From an uncultured Bacteroidales bacterium (GTDB lineage: Bacteria; Bacteroidota; Bacteroidia; Bacteroidales; Muribaculaceae): 64,000 bases of DNA. How positions within the stretch are numbered: position 1 is the stretch's first letter; each line of letters opens with the position of its first letter. Shown piece by piece: positions 9,579 to 20,277 of this stretch. The notes beneath the pieces were generated by a model. The model searched no databases. It saw only the letters and a program-made list of their open reading frames with translations, and was not told the DNA's origin. Location of the stretch: positions 1 to 64,000 of the forward strand of contig CANSAP010000006.1 in NCBI GenBank assembly GCA_947644715.1, written 5' to 3'. A program made the translations under genes and the position numbers.

Positions 9579-9860
9579 TTAGTTTAAGACGCGCAAAAAC
9601 GGCCAGCATAGCAGACAGGCCACCAGGCTGATAACCATTATCAGGAATAAGGTCTTGAGCGTTATTTTCAGGACGGGATGCCACGCCCTGCTGTCGATAT
9701 ACATTGTGACGGCCTGAAGATAATTCCCATTTACTCTGTCTAAATAGGAGAGATCCTCACGCTTAGGAGATGAATACTGCCCGTCCTTCCCGGACAACGA
9801 ACTCATGTCGCCGACTATCGCCTTAGCTGCCGGCCGTCGGCCTTTCTTACGCTTAGTCAT
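9579..9860 (-). CDS. Small hypothetical membrane protein (93 aa)
   Basis: Basic N-terminus MTKRKKGRRP and a C-terminal hydrophobic helix TLFLIMVISLVACLLCWPFL; lies upstream-divergent of nothing else coding. Confidence 0.55.
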   Translation of the reverse strand: MTKRKKGRRPAAKAIVGDMSSLSGKDGQYSSPKREDLSYLDRVNGNYLQAVTMYIDSRAWHPVLKITLKTLFLIMVISLVACLLCWPFLRVLN

Positions 9861-9918
9861 ATCGAATACGAAAGCGAGATAACTATTGGATTTTCAATTA
9901 GTTATCTCGCTTTTGGGG

Positions 9919-9999
9919 TGCCCAGAACAGGACTCGAACCTGCACGTCTCTCAACACTCGCACCTGAAACGAGCGCGTCTACCATTCCGCCACCTGGGC
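9919..9999 (-). tRNA. tRNA-Leu (anticodon CAG)
   Basis: Reverse complement GCCCAGGTGGCGGAATGGTAGACGCGCTCGTTTCAGGTGCGAGTGTTGAGAGACGTGCAGGTTCGAGTCCTGTTCTGGGCA; acceptor, anticodon loop TTCAGGT, variable arm and GGTTCGAGTCC T arm all present. Confidence 0.97.
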
Positions 10000-10463
10000 C
10001 TCTGCTCGGGAGAAGGCATTGCGGCTGCTCGCTTGCAACTCATCGGGATGCTTTGCCTCTCTCTTGCGGGTGCAAAGTTAGTTACTTTTTTTGGTGTGTG
10101 CAAGTTTTTGCCGATATTTTTTGTTAGCTTTGTCTTAATCGGATGGATTTGAGTCTGTGTTAGAGTGCGTGGGGGGGCTCGCACGAAATTAGCCTGGAAA
10201 GATTCTATTGCCTCGTTGAGGGTTTGCCCGGAATTCTCCGGATGGTGTCATCGGGCTGTTGATTAGGTTGCGTGATGCCATGCTTTATTGTTCTCGTAAT
10301 ACCTTATTTATAGCAATGGCTCGAGAGGGTGGTTGGTCGCGATGGCCTCGCGGAGGAGTCCGCACCGCCCAGGGTGCGGAGTGGAGCTTCTATCATTGTG
10401 AGGGGTTCGGACAGGGGCAACGCGGGGATTCGGGGGTGGGGGCTACTTATTTTTAAGGATTTT

Positions 10464-10495
10464 TTTGGTGGTATTGTGAAAATACGCTAATTTTG
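10464..10495 (+). promoter_or_regulatory. Bacteroidetes-type promoter upstream of frdC
   Basis: -33 TTTG at 10464-10467, 20-nt spacer, -7 TAATTTTG (TAnnTTTG) at 10488-10495. Confidence 0.65.
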
Positions 10496-10657
10496 TGGCA
10501 AGTTAGCTCTTATGTGCCGGCGCCCGGAGCGATGCATGACTGCTTCGTTCTTTCCCGACGCGGGGACGCCTGTGCACTTAAACAGGAGCTATATACCTGA
10601 AGAACAGACAATTAAATAACCAAAAATCATATCACAATCCCCTAAAAACAGTACGCT

Positions 10658-11521
10658 ATGTGGTTAACAAGCTCATCTGTGGGACGTAAGTTCATCATGG
10701 CCCTCACGGGCGCGGCTCTCGTCCTATTTGTCACATTTCACTGTCTGATGAACAGTGTGGCCATCTTGTGGCCGTCGGCTTACAATGCTGTCTGCGAATT
10801 CCTGGGTGCCAATTGGTACGCCCTGATTGCGTCGGCCGGCTTGGGCCTCCTCGTGGTCATACACATTCTTTATGCTCTTTGGCTGACGATTCAGAACCGT
10901 GCAGCCCGCGGCAGCGTGCGCTACGCTATTGAGAAGCGCCCCGCCTCTGTTGAGTGGTCTTCCAAGAACATGCTCGTGCTCGGCATCGTAGTGGTTTGCT
11001 TCCTGGGCATCCACCTCATTCAGTTCTGGGCCAAGATGCAGCTCGCTGAGATTCTTGGAGTTGAGGGTGAGTTCCCTGCTGCGGCCGGCACTCTGTTCCT
11101 CGCTCAGGCATTCAGCTGCTGGTGCACTCCGGTGGTTTACGCCATTGGCTTCATTGCTCTTTGGCTGCACCTCAACCATGGTTTCTGGAGCATGTTCCAG
11201 AGTGTGGGTTGGGACAACACGGCCTGGATTCCCCGTCTGCAGTGCATTGGCAAATGGTGGGTAGGCATCGTTATGGTGCTCTTCTTCATCCAGATCGGTG
11301 TGTTCACCTACAACGCCAACACCGGCTTCTATGAGAACGACCCCGTTCTTCAGGAGCAGTATCAGGAGATGCGTTCCGGCGAAATCATCAATCCTTCCGA
11401 CCCCTCTGCTCCCTGCCCCTTCGGTGCATGCGAGAAGGGCCCCAAGTGCGACAAGCCCTGTGCTCAGGACGAAGTGCTTGAAGTTGAGGCTATCGAGGCG
11501 GAAAACACTATTAATCAATAA
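10658..11521 (+). CDS. frdC: Succinate dehydrogenase/fumarate reductase cytochrome b subunit
   Basis: [28 protein letters not shown]; five-TM profile; followed by the flavoprotein and Fe-S subunits. Confidence 0.93.
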   Translation: MWLTSSSVGRKFIMALTGAALVLFVTFHCLMNSVAILWPSAYNAVCEFLGANWYALIASAGLGLLVVIHILYALWLTIQNRAARGSVRYAIEKRPASVEWSSKNMLVLGIVVVCFLGIHLIQFWAKMQLAEILGVEGEFPAAAGTLFLAQAFSCWCTPVVYAIGFIALWLHLNHGFWSMFQSVGWDNTAWIPRLQCIGKWWVGIVMVLFFIQIGVFTYNANTGFYENDPVLQEQYQEMRSGEIINPSDPSAPCPFGACEKGPKCDKPCAQDEVLEVEAIEAENTINQ

Positions 11522-11538
11522 TTCTTTTCACAGCCGAT

Positions 11539-13563
11539 ATGGAAACTAAAGTAGAAAAAGTAAAGGTAATGAATCCGGCGGATAGCAAAATCCCCGAGGG
11601 TCCTGTCGCTGAGAAATGGACCAACTATAAGGCTCATCAGAAGCTGGTTAACCCTGCCAACAAGCGTCGTCTTGACGTAATCGTGGTGGGCACCGGCCTG
11701 GCCGGCGCTTCCGCCGCCTCCACTTTGGCCGAGATGGGCTTCAATGTGCTCAACTTCTGCATCCAGGACAGCCCCCGCCGCGCGCACTCAATTGCCGCAC
11801 AGGGTGGTATCAATGCCGCCAAGAACTATCAGAACGACGGCGACAGCGTATATCGCCTTTTCTATGACACCGTGAAGGGTGGTGACTACCGTGCCCGCGA
11901 GGCCAACGTTTACCGTCTGGCTGAGGTGTCAAACAATATCATCGACCAGTGTGTGGCTCAGGGTGTTCCCTTCGCCCGTGAATATGGCGGTCTGCTTGCC
12001 AACCGCTCCTTCGGCGGTGCTCAGGTGTCACGCACATTCTACGCCAAGGGTCAGACCGGTCAGCAGCTGCTGCTCGGTGCATACTCCAGCCTCAACCGTC
12101 AGATTGAGCTTGGCAAGGTTAAGAGCTTCAACCGCTACGAGATGCACGACGTGGTTCTCATCAAGGATCAGGATGGCGTGGAGCGTGCGCGCGGCATTAT
12201 CGCCAAGAACCTCGTGACCGGCAAGATGGAGCGTTTCGCAGCCCACGCTGTGGTAATCGCCACCGGTGGCTACGGTAACACCTACTTCCTTTCAACCAAC
12301 GCTATGGCATGCAACGTGTCAGCCGCCATGGCCTGCTACCGCAAGGGTGCCCTCTTCGCTAACCCCGCTTACGTGCAGATTCACCCCACCTGTATCCCCG
12401 TGCATGGCGACAAGCAGTCGAAGCTGACCCTCATGTCAGAGTCCCTGCGTAACGACGGCCGCATCTGGGTGCCCAAAGACATTGAGGATGCCAAGAAGCT
12501 GCAGAAGGGTCTCATCAAGGGTAGCGATATCCCCGAAGAGAAGCGCGACTACTATCTGGAACGCCGCTACCCGGCTTTCGGTAACCTCGTGCCCCGTGAT
12601 GTTGCCTCCCGCGCAGCCAAAGAGCGTTGCGACCATGGCTACGGTGTGAACAACACCGGTTTGGCCGTGTTCCTCGACTTCTCCGAGGCTATCAACCGCC
12701 TGGGCATCGACACCGTGCGTCAGCGCTACGGCAACCTCTTCGACATGTATGAGGAAATCACCGACGTTAACCCCGGCGAGCTCGCCAACACCGTTGACGG
12801 CGTGAACTACTATAACCCCATGATGATCTTCCCCGCCATCCACTACACAATGGGTGGCATCTGGGTGGACTACGAGCTGCAGACCACCATCAAGGGTCTC
12901 TTCGCAATCGGCGAATGTAACTTCTCCGACCATGGTGCCAACCGCCTCGGCGCATCAGCACTCATGCAGGGCCTGGCTGACGGTTACTTCGTGCTCCCCT
13001 ACACCATTCAGAACTACCTGAGTGACCAGATCACCGTACCCCGCTTCAGCACCGACGCTCCCGAATTCGATGAAGCCGAGAAGCGTTGTCAGGACAAGAT
13101 GAACCGCCTGATGAACATCCGCGGTCAGCGTTCCGTTGACTCCATCCACAAGGAGCTGGGCCACATCATGTGGGAATACGTAGGCATGGGCCGCACCAAA
13201 GAGGGACTCGAGACCGCTATCGAGAAACTGGCCGAGCTGCGCAAAGTCTTCGACAAAGACCTCTACATCCCCGGCGACCAGAAGGGCATGAACATCGAGC
13301 TTGACAAGGCCTTCCGCCTGAACGACTTCATCACCATGGGTCAGCTCATGGCTTACGATGCCATCAACCGCAACGAGAGCTGTGGCGGCCACTTCCGCGA
13401 AGAATACCAGACGGAAGAGGGTGAGGCCAAGCGTGACGACGAGAACTACTTCTACGTTTCCTGCTGGGACTACCAGGGCTCTGACGACAAAGCCCCCGAG
13501 CTCATCAAGGAACCCCTCCACTACGAGGCTATCAAGGTTCAGACCCGTAACTACAAGTCATAA
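11539..13563 (+). CDS. frdA: Fumarate reductase/succinate dehydrogenase flavoprotein subunit
   Basis: FAD motif [68 protein letters not shown]. Confidence 0.97.
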   Translation: METKVEKVKVMNPADSKIPEGPVAEKWTNYKAHQKLVNPANKRRLDVIVVGTGLAGASAASTLAEMGFNVLNFCIQDSPRRAHSIAAQGGINAAKNYQNDGDSVYRLFYDTVKGGDYRAREANVYRLAEVSNNIIDQCVAQGVPFAREYGGLLANRSFGGAQVSRTFYAKGQTGQQLLLGAYSSLNRQIELGKVKSFNRYEMHDVVLIKDQDGVERARGIIAKNLVTGKMERFAAHAVVIATGGYGNTYFLSTNAMACNVSAAMACYRKGALFANPAYVQIHPTCIPVHGDKQSKLTLMSESLRNDGRIWVPKDIEDAKKLQKGLIKGSDIPEEKRDYYLERRYPAFGNLVPRDVASRAAKERCDHGYGVNNTGLAVFLDFSEAINRLGIDTVRQRYGNLFDMYEEITDVNPGELANTVDGVNYYNPMMIFPAIHYTMGGIWVDYELQTTIKGLFAIGECNFSDHGANRLGASALMQGLADGYFVLPYTIQNYLSDQITVPRFSTDAPEFDEAEKRCQDKMNRLMNIRGQRSVDSIHKELGHIMWEYVGMGRTKEGLETAIEKLAELRKVFDKDLYIPGDQKGMNIELDKAFRLNDFITMGQLMAYDAINRNESCGGHFREEYQTEEGEAKRDDENYFYVSCWDYQGSDDKAPELIKEPLHYEAIKVQTRNYKS

Positions 13564-13633
13564 CAAACCACCTGTGAAGGCAGGAGGCCGCCCGGCGCGG
13601 CACTCCTCCCTCACACTCTAATGATAAAATACA

Positions 13634-14401
13634 ATGGAAGATAACAATAACGTAATGAAAGTCAATCTCCGTGTATGGCGCCAGAGCGGCCCCAAGGAGA
13701 AAGGTGGTTTCGTGACTTACAAAGACGTGGAGACCACCCCCGACACCTCATTCCTCGAGACCCTCGACATTCTCAACGAGCGCCTCATCAATGAGGATCA
13801 CCAGGAACCCATCGCCTTCGACCATGACTGTCGTGAAGGCATCTGCGGCATGTGCTCGCTCTACATCAACGGCCACCCCCACGGCCCCGCAGTAGGCGCC
13901 ACCACCTGCCAGCTCTATATGCGTCGCTTCGAGGATGGTGAAACCATCACCGTAGAACCTTGGCGCTCCGCCGCCTTCCCCGTAATCAAGGACCTCATCG
14001 TTGACCGCAACGCCTTCGACAAAATCCAGCAGGCCGGCGGCTACGTCTCCTTCAACTGCGGCGGTGCTCAGGATGCCAACGACCTGCCCATCTCCAAAGT
14101 GGCTGCCGACGAGGCCATGGACTCAGCTACATGCATCGGCTGCGGCGCCTGCGTGGCCGCATGTAAGAACGGCTCCGCCATGCTCTTCGTTTCAGCCAAG
14201 GTAAGCCAGTTCGCACTCCTGCCCCAGGGTCAGGTTGAAGCAGACCGTCGTGTGCGCGCCATGGTTGCCCGCATGGACGAACTCGGCTTCGGTAACTGCA
14301 CCAACACCGGTGCCTGCTCCGCCGAGTGCCCCAAGCAGATTAAGCTCTACAACATCGGCCGCATGAACCGCCAGTTCATCGCAGCCAAGTGCAAGGAATA
14401 A
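13634..14401 (+). CDS. frdB: Fumarate reductase/succinate dehydrogenase iron-sulfur subunit
   Basis: [20 protein letters not shown] (2Fe-2S) and [14 protein letters not shown] / [13 protein letters not shown] clusters. Confidence 0.97.
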   Translation: MEDNNNVMKVNLRVWRQSGPKEKGGFVTYKDVETTPDTSFLETLDILNERLINEDHQEPIAFDHDCREGICGMCSLYINGHPHGPAVGATTCQLYMRRFEDGETITVEPWRSAAFPVIKDLIVDRNAFDKIQQAGGYVSFNCGGAQDANDLPISKVAADEAMDSATCIGCGACVAACKNGSAMLFVSAKVSQFALLPQGQVEADRRVRAMVARMDELGFGNCTNTGACSAECPKQIKLYNIGRMNRQFIAAKCKE

Positions 14402-14487
14402 TCCATTAATCAAGAAGCTACACACGCACCTCGTCGGGATGGATCCTGACCGGGTGCGTGTGCGGCATTTACCCTCCACCACCACTC

Positions 14488-15219
14488 ATGAACACAAAAG
14501 CCATATCCCGAGTCTCGCTCATCCTCCTGGTCATAATGCTTGGAGGAATGCTTGCAGGTTGCCGCAAAAACGTCTTCACCCTCGAAGGTAAAATCGAAGG
14601 GGGAGAAAGCACCACCATCTATCTGAGCTGGCGAGCCGCCTCCGGCACCCGCGACTTCCTCGCCTCACAGGCCGTGCCACTCACCTCCACAGCCTTCAAA
14701 GTGGAAGGACCCGTGAAGCGCCCCTCGGTTATATGGATCTTTTCCTCCGGCCGCTCACTACTCTCAGCCATATATGTGGAACGCGGCAACAGCCTCACCC
14801 TCTCCGGCAAGATGAACGAGCCGCGGCTTTGGCAAGTCTCCGGCAACGAAGTCATGGAGGAGGTCAGCGCCTGGGCTCAATCCAATGCCCCCGCACTGAA
14901 AGCCGGGAGCACAGCCGGAATAAATTCAGCCGTGGCAGCCTACGTAAAAGCCAACCCCGGCTCACGCGCCGCACTCTTCCTTCTGCTCACGACCTATGAC
15001 CGCAACGGAGCCGAGCAGGAATTCACCCGACTGCTCAACCTCTTCAAAGACCGCGACATGGTAGCCGAAATGCAAGCCGCTTGCCTCGAACCGGCCGACA
15101 CCTCAATAGAGACACTTGCCCCCGAACGCATGAAACGAATCGAAGAGGTATTGCAGACTGACTCCACAGCAACAGATCCGGCCCCCCGTGCCATTGCCGA
15201 CTCACTAACTAAAAAGTAA
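14488..15219 (+). CDS. DUF4369-like lipoprotein
   Basis: Lipoprotein signal MLAGC; FTLEGKIEGGESTTIYL..., VERGNSLTLSGKMNEPRLWQVSGNEVMEEV resembles DUF4369; ATG at 14488. Confidence 0.7.
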   Translation: MNTKAISRVSLILLVIMLGGMLAGCRKNVFTLEGKIEGGESTTIYLSWRAASGTRDFLASQAVPLTSTAFKVEGPVKRPSVIWIFSSGRSLLSAIYVERGNSLTLSGKMNEPRLWQVSGNEVMEEVSAWAQSNAPALKAGSTAGINSAVAAYVKANPGSRAALFLLLTTYDRNGAEQEFTRLLNLFKDRDMVAEMQAACLEPADTSIETLAPERMKRIEEVLQTDSTATDPAPRAIADSLTKK

Positions 15220-15222
15220 ACT

Positions 15223-16794
15223 ATGCTGTCGAAAATCACAAGCGCCGCCGTGCATGGCATAGAGGCCCTCCCGGTGACCATCGAGACAGTCGTTGACCGC
15301 GGCTCCAATTTCGTAATCGTAGGCCTCCCCGACAAAGCCATACAAGAGAGTCAGACCCGCATAGAAAACGCCATGAAGCACGGAGGGCTGCGCTTCCCAC
15401 ACCGTCGCGTGGTGATAAACCTTGCCCCCGCCGACGTGCGCAAAGAGGGTGCAGCCTTCGACCTTCCTATGGCCCTCGGAGTGCTGACCGCCGCCGAAGA
15501 TATTCAGTGTGACACCCTGGAGACCTACATGATAACAGGCGAACTGAGCCTCGACGGCTCAGTACTCCCCGTGAAAGGAGTGCTCCCAATGGCCATCAAA
15601 GCTCGCGAGATGGGACTGAAACGAATGATTGTGCCGGCAGCCAATGCCACCGAAGCCGCCGTCGTGAACGATGTGGAAGTGCTTGGGGTGGAAAACATCG
15701 CTCAGGCCGTCAGCATCCTGCGCGGCACCGACGATGCCGTGCAGCCAACCGTGATTGACACCCGCAACGAATTCATGCGCCAAGCCGACAAATTTGACTT
15801 CGACTTCTCAGAAGTCAAAGGACAAGAAAGCGTCAAACGCGCCTTCGAGGTTGCCTGCGCCGGAGGACACAACATCCTGCTCGTCGGCTCTCCCGGCTCC
15901 GGAAAGAGCATGATGGCCAAGCGCCTCCCCTCCATCCTTCCCCCTCTGAGCCTGCATGAAGCACTCGAAACCACAAAAATACATTCCGTGGCAGGCAGAC
16001 TCGAACGCGGCTCCATGCTGATGACACGCCGCCCCTTCCGCTCACCTCACCACACGGTCAGCCCCGTGGCACTCGTAGGGGGCGGCTCCCCACCACAACC
16101 CGGAGAAATCAGCCTGGCACACAACGGAGTGCTCTTCCTCGATGAATTCCCCGAATTCCCACGCCACGTGCTCGAGGTGCTCCGTCAGCCGATTGAAGAC
16201 CGCTTCATCACCGTATCACGCGCCAAATTCAGCGTAGACTATCCGGCCTCCTTCATGCTCGTGGCCAGTATGAACCCCTGCCCCTGCGGTTATTACGGTC
16301 ATCCCACCCGCGCCTGCACCTGTATGCCCGGCCAAGTGCAGCGCTACATGAGCCGCATCTCAGGCCCCATGCTCGACCGCATCGACCTGCAAATAGAAAT
16401 CCAGCCCGTGAGCTTCGACCACATGGCCTCCACCGCACCGGCAGAAAGCTCCGCCGCCATCCGCGAGCGTGTAGTGAAAGCACGCCTACTGCAGCAAGAG
16501 CGCTTCAAGAATGAGCCCGGAGTGCACTGCAACGCCCAAATGGGCACCCGTCACCTCCACCGCTACGCCTGGCCCGATGCCGAAGGGCTGTCGCGCCTGC
16601 GGGAAGCCATGGACCGCCACAACATGTCAGCCCGCGCCTTCGACCGCATCCTGCGCGTAGCACGCACCATAGCCGACCTTGCCGGCTGCAAGCATGTAGA
16701 GAGCGCCCACATAGCCGAAGCCATCACCTACCGCAACCTCGACCGCGCCACCTACGGCCAGACCCAAACCTCCCCCCTCCCTTTCTCCCCCTGA
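15223..16794 (+). CDS. comM: YifB/ComM family Mg-chelatase-like AAA ATPase
   Basis: GIEALPVTIETVVDRGSNFVIVGLPDKAIQES, Walker A GSPGSGKSMMAKRLPSILPPL, FRSPHHTVSPVALVGGGSPPQPGEISLAHNGVLFLDEFPEF. Confidence 0.97.
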   Translation: MLSKITSAAVHGIEALPVTIETVVDRGSNFVIVGLPDKAIQESQTRIENAMKHGGLRFPHRRVVINLAPADVRKEGAAFDLPMALGVLTAAEDIQCDTLETYMITGELSLDGSVLPVKGVLPMAIKAREMGLKRMIVPAANATEAAVVNDVEVLGVENIAQAVSILRGTDDAVQPTVIDTRNEFMRQADKFDFDFSEVKGQESVKRAFEVACAGGHNILLVGSPGSGKSMMAKRLPSILPPLSLHEALETTKIHSVAGRLERGSMLMTRRPFRSPHHTVSPVALVGGGSPPQPGEISLAHNGVLFLDEFPEFPRHVLEVLRQPIEDRFITVSRAKFSVDYPASFMLVASMNPCPCGYYGHPTRACTCMPGQVQRYMSRISGPMLDRIDLQIEIQPVSFDHMASTAPAESSAAIRERVVKARLLQQERFKNEPGVHCNAQMGTRHLHRYAWPDAEGLSRLREAMDRHNMSARAFDRILRVARTIADLAGCKHVESAHIAEAITYRNLDRATYGQTQTSPLPFSP

Positions 16795-16804
16795 AGAACG
16801 CCCC

Positions 16805-16918
16805 CAGCTGAAGCTGAAACCTTCAACAAATTAATTAGCTCAGTTTACAGATAACAAAGTGGCAGTATTTCACAAAGACCAAAGCAAATTAATTTGTAAG
16901 GATGTCGGCTTCAGCCGA
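16805..16918. repeat. Inverted pair of REP-like palindromic units
   Basis: cagctgaagctg (16805-16816) plus acaaattaatt (16826-16836), mirrored by aattaatttgt (16887-16897) plus tcggcttcagccga (16905-16918). Confidence 0.7.
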
Positions 16919-16950
16919 ACCGCAATACCTTAGCAACTCCCCTCCACCAA

Positions 16951-17859
16951 ATGGCAGACAAACAGATTTACCGCGCACCTTGGCACGATTATAAATCCCG
17001 GTGCATATACATGATTACACTTACCAAACTACCCGGCATTCCCAATTTCGGAGCGGTCGCCGGCGATGCACGCATCAAGCCCGGGAACAGAGGTTGCGCA
17101 GAAATTCAGCTATCTCCGATAGGACGCATTATTCGCAACTGCATACATGAATTTAGCTTGCTTGATTCGAGAGTCAGGGTGCTTCAATATGCGGTCATGC
17201 CTGACCACATTCATATTTTGGTATTCGTTACCAAACAGATGGAAAAGCCTTTGGGGGCGCTTATTGCCAGGTGGAAAGTGACCGTAAACCGGACTCGGGG
17301 TGGAGAGGCAGTCTTCAATGAGGGATACAATGACCAAATACTAAAGCCGGGGCGCTCACTCGACACCCTGTTTCGCTACATAAAAGAGAATCCTCATCGA
17401 CTGGCTGCACGCCAACAATTTCCCGAATATTTTAGGAGATGCTATAATGTCTTAATTGAAGGGAAGCGATATAACACCTATGGCAACTTCTTCTTGCTTA
17501 AAAATCCTTTCAAAGAACAGGTTATCGTTCATAGGAGAGACAGCGAGTCGGAGCATGAGACTAATCGGCACCGGTGGATGTATTGTGCATCCAACGGGGG
17601 AGTCCTCATATCACCTTTCATTTCAACAAAAGAGAAAGAGATTCGCCGTCAGGCAGAATCATTAGGAGGAAGCATCATTTTAATAATTCCCGAGGCATTC
17701 GGCTCCCGTTTCAAGCCGGCTGCGCATGATTTTCAACAGTGCGAGCAGGGAAAGCTTCTGATTATTGCTCCGGCACAGTCAGCAGAACGGCAACCATTGT
17801 CGCGTGACCAGTGTCTTGCAATGAATGAACTGGCATTAACCATAGCAACTGCCGGATGA
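16951..17859 (+). CDS. REP-associated tyrosine transposase (RAYT/IS200-like HUH) with DprA-like C-terminal domain
   Basis: HUH motif MPDHIHILVFV, candidate catalytic Tyr in LFRYIKENPHRLAARQ; C-terminal NGGVLISPFISTKEKEIRRQAESLGGSIILIIPEAFGSRFKPAAHDFQQCEQGKLLIIAP...LSRDQCLAMNELA. Confidence 0.85.
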   Translation: MADKQIYRAPWHDYKSRCIYMITLTKLPGIPNFGAVAGDARIKPGNRGCAEIQLSPIGRIIRNCIHEFSLLDSRVRVLQYAVMPDHIHILVFVTKQMEKPLGALIARWKVTVNRTRGGEAVFNEGYNDQILKPGRSLDTLFRYIKENPHRLAARQQFPEYFRRCYNVLIEGKRYNTYGNFFLLKNPFKEQVIVHRRDSESEHETNRHRWMYCASNGGVLISPFISTKEKEIRRQAESLGGSIILIIPEAFGSRFKPAAHDFQQCEQGKLLIIAPAQSAERQPLSRDQCLAMNELALTIATAG

Positions 17860-17862
17860 GGT

Positions 17863-18282
17863 ATGGGGTTGGACAGGAGTGAGGCTTACGAGTGGGGGGT
17901 GCTGGCTGAGGAGTTGGCTGTGGAGCACCTGGTCAGGGAGGGCTATGCCATTCGGGAACGGCGGTGGCGCATGGGCGCCTCTCATGCGGAGATTGATATT
18001 ATTGCCGAGTTGCCGGGGGTGATGGTGTTCGCTGAGGTCAAGGCTCGCAGTCCGTATGCCGGAGAAACGCGCGAGGAGTGGGCCGCTGACCCGACGTCGC
18101 CGGCTGAGGCTGTGGATATGCGCAAGCGGCGGATGATTGCCCGTGCAGCTGACTCATACCTGCGGATGCAGGAGCAGGACTATGACTATCGGTTTGACAT
18201 TATCACGGTGCTCGGCACCCCGGACGATTACATCCTTACGCATATAGCCGATGCCTTCATTGCGCCGGTTTCGTCCCGCTGA
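17863..18282 (+). CDS. yraN: YraN family protein (UPF0102 endonuclease-like)
   Basis: G..AEELAVEHLVREGYAIRERRWR..HAEIDIIAELPGVMVFAEVKAR. Confidence 0.93.
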   Translation: MGLDRSEAYEWGVLAEELAVEHLVREGYAIRERRWRMGASHAEIDIIAELPGVMVFAEVKARSPYAGETREEWAADPTSPAEAVDMRKRRMIARAADSYLRMQEQDYDYRFDIITVLGTPDDYILTHIADAFIAPVSSR

Positions 18283-18302
18283 GTGAGGTGCGCTAAAAAA
18301 GA

Positions 18303-18342
18303 ACACCCGGCCAGAAGCCTGCAAAGGCGACTGACCGGGTGT
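18303..18342. terminator. Terminator between convergent yraN and pckA
   Basis: acacccggccag / ctgaccgggtgt, 11 of 12 paired. Confidence 0.75.
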
Positions 18343-18372
18343 CGGTATTATTTGGTCTAACTATTCAGCTGA

Positions 18373-19977
18373 TTAGAGCTGGGGGCCGGCAGCTACGAGA
18401 GCCTTGCCTGCCTCGTTGCCCTCGAACTTCTTGAAGTTCTTGATGAACATCTCGGCGAGAGTCTTGGCCTTAGCTTCCCATTCTTTGGGATCGGCGTAGG
18501 TGTCGCGGGGATCAAGAATCTTGGGATCAACACCGGGGAGTTCGGTGGGGATCACGAAGTCGAAGATGGGGAGCACCTTGGTGGGAGCTTTGAGGATATC
18601 GCCGTTGAGGATATCGTCGATGATGCCACGGGTGTCGCGGATAGAGATACGCTTGCCTGTGCCGTTCCAACCGGTGTTCACGAGATAAGCCTTGGCGCCG
18701 CTCTTCTCCATTTTCTTAACGAGCTCTTCAGCATACTTAGTGGGGTGCAGGCTGAGGAATGCTGCGCCGAAGCAAGCGGAGAAGGTGGGAGTGGGCTCAG
18801 TGATGCCGCGCTCGGTACCAGCGAGTTTGGCGGTGAAGCCGGAGAGGAAGTAGTACTTAGCCTGCTCGGGGTTGAGGATGCTCACGGGGGGCAGCACGCC
18901 GAATGCGTCAGCAGAAAGGAAGATAACCTGCTTTGCAGCGGGACCCTTTGAGACGGGCTTAACGATGTTCTCGATGTGGTAGATGGGGTAAGAAACGCGG
19001 GTGTTCTCGGTCACGCTCTTGTCAGCGAAATCGATTTTGCCGTTAGCGTCTACGGTTACGTTCTCGAGCAGAGCGTCGCGACGGATAGCGTTGTAGATAT
19101 CGGGCTCGCTCTCCTTGTCGAGGTTGATAACCTTAGCGTAGCAGCCACCTTCGTAGTTGAATACGCCCTCGTCGTCCCAGCCGTGCTCGTCGTCGCCGAT
19201 GAGTTTGCGTTTGGGGTCGGTTGAGAGGGTGGTCTTACCTGTGCCGGAGAGGCCGAAGAAGATAGCGCTCTCAGTCTCGTCCATGTTGGTGTTAGCAGAG
19301 CAGTGCATGGAAGCGATGCCGCGCAGGGGGTTGAAGTAGTTCATCATTGAGAACATACCCTTCTTCATCTCGCCGCCATACCAGGTGTTGAGGATAACCT
19401 GCTCCTTCTCGGTGAGGTTGAAGGCAACCACAGTCTCTGAGTGGAGGCCGAGCTCCTTGTAGTTTTCAACCTTAGCCTTGGAAGCGTTGAAGACAACGAA
19501 GTCGGGGGTGAAGTCAGCGAGCTCCTCCTTGGAGGGACGGATGAACATGTTGGTCACGAAGTGAGCCTGCCAGGCCACTTCCATGATGAAGCGCACTTTG
19601 AGGCGGGTAGCGGGGTTGGCACCGCAGTAGCAGTCAACCACGAAGAGGGTCTTGTCGCTGAGCTCCTTAACGGCCTTTTCCTTCAGCTCGTTCCACACCT
19701 TGGTGTCGATGGGCTTGTTGTCGTTCTTGTATTCCTCAGATGTCCACCACACGGTGTTTTCGCTGGTAGCATCCTTTACGAGGTATTTGTCTTTGGGCGA
19801 ACGGCCGGTGTAGATACCGGTCATTACATTAACTGCGCCGAGTTCGGTTTCCTGGCCTTTTTCGAAGCCTTCGAGACCGGGAGCAGTCTCATACTTGTAA
19901 AGTTCTTCGTAAGAGGGGTTGTGGATGATTTCCTTAACATCCTTGATGCCGTACTGGCTGAGATTCAGTTCTGCCAT
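18373..19977 (-). CDS. pckA: Phosphoenolpyruvate carboxykinase (ATP)
   Basis: [56 protein letters not shown]. Confidence 0.98.
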   Translation of the reverse strand: MAELNLSQYGIKDVKEIIHNPSYEELYKYETAPGLEGFEKGQETELGAVNVMTGIYTGRSPKDKYLVKDATSENTVWWTSEEYKNDNKPIDTKVWNELKEKAVKELSDKTLFVVDCYCGANPATRLKVRFIMEVAWQAHFVTNMFIRPSKEELADFTPDFVVFNASKAKVENYKELGLHSETVVAFNLTEKEQVILNTWYGGEMKKGMFSMMNYFNPLRGIASMHCSANTNMDETESAIFFGLSGTGKTTLSTDPKRKLIGDDEHGWDDEGVFNYEGGCYAKVINLDKESEPDIYNAIRRDALLENVTVDANGKIDFADKSVTENTRVSYPIYHIENIVKPVSKGPAAKQVIFLSADAFGVLPPVSILNPEQAKYYFLSGFTAKLAGTERGITEPTPTFSACFGAAFLSLHPTKYAEELVKKMEKSGAKAYLVNTGWNGTGKRISIRDTRGIIDDILNGDILKAPTKVLPIFDFVIPTELPGVDPKILDPRDTYADPKEWEAKAKTLAEMFIKNFKKFEGNEAGKALVAAGPQL

Positions 19978-20277
19978 AGCTTGAATTACGGGTTATAAAA
20001 ATGGTTTTTGATTAATCTATACTCTAAACAATCTATCTTTGATTATGTTGCGCTCCGCGCGCGTTAAATCTCGTGCAAAAGTACAAAAAAAACCTGACAT
20101 GGAGGGAAGAACAGCTCCGTTTTTTGTTGTGAATGTGAAAAAGCCTTATTATTCTTGGCCGTGCAGAGTTTTATTCTTAATTTTGCAGGGTGGATAACAG
20201 GGCATTACTTCGGGCTCAGGTCTGCGGCCCGGTTATTCGCAAACGGCTGAAAATATTCATACTAACATATCACGCAA

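Noticed and set aside
9886-10184. ORFs on both strands around 10 kb
   Set aside because: Overlap tRNA-Leu; no protein-like motifs.
10359-10380. tccgcacc gcccag ggtgcgga hairpin as a riboswitch or ncRNA
   Set aside because: Only a short hairpin in a G-rich intergenic stretch; no recognisable conserved RNA motif.
12436-13521. Long minus-strand ORFs opposite frdA
   Set aside because: Antisense shadow ORFs of a highly codon-biased gene.
18976-19998. Plus-strand ORFs opposite pckA
   Set aside because: Antisense shadows; pckA motifs are unambiguous on the minus strand.
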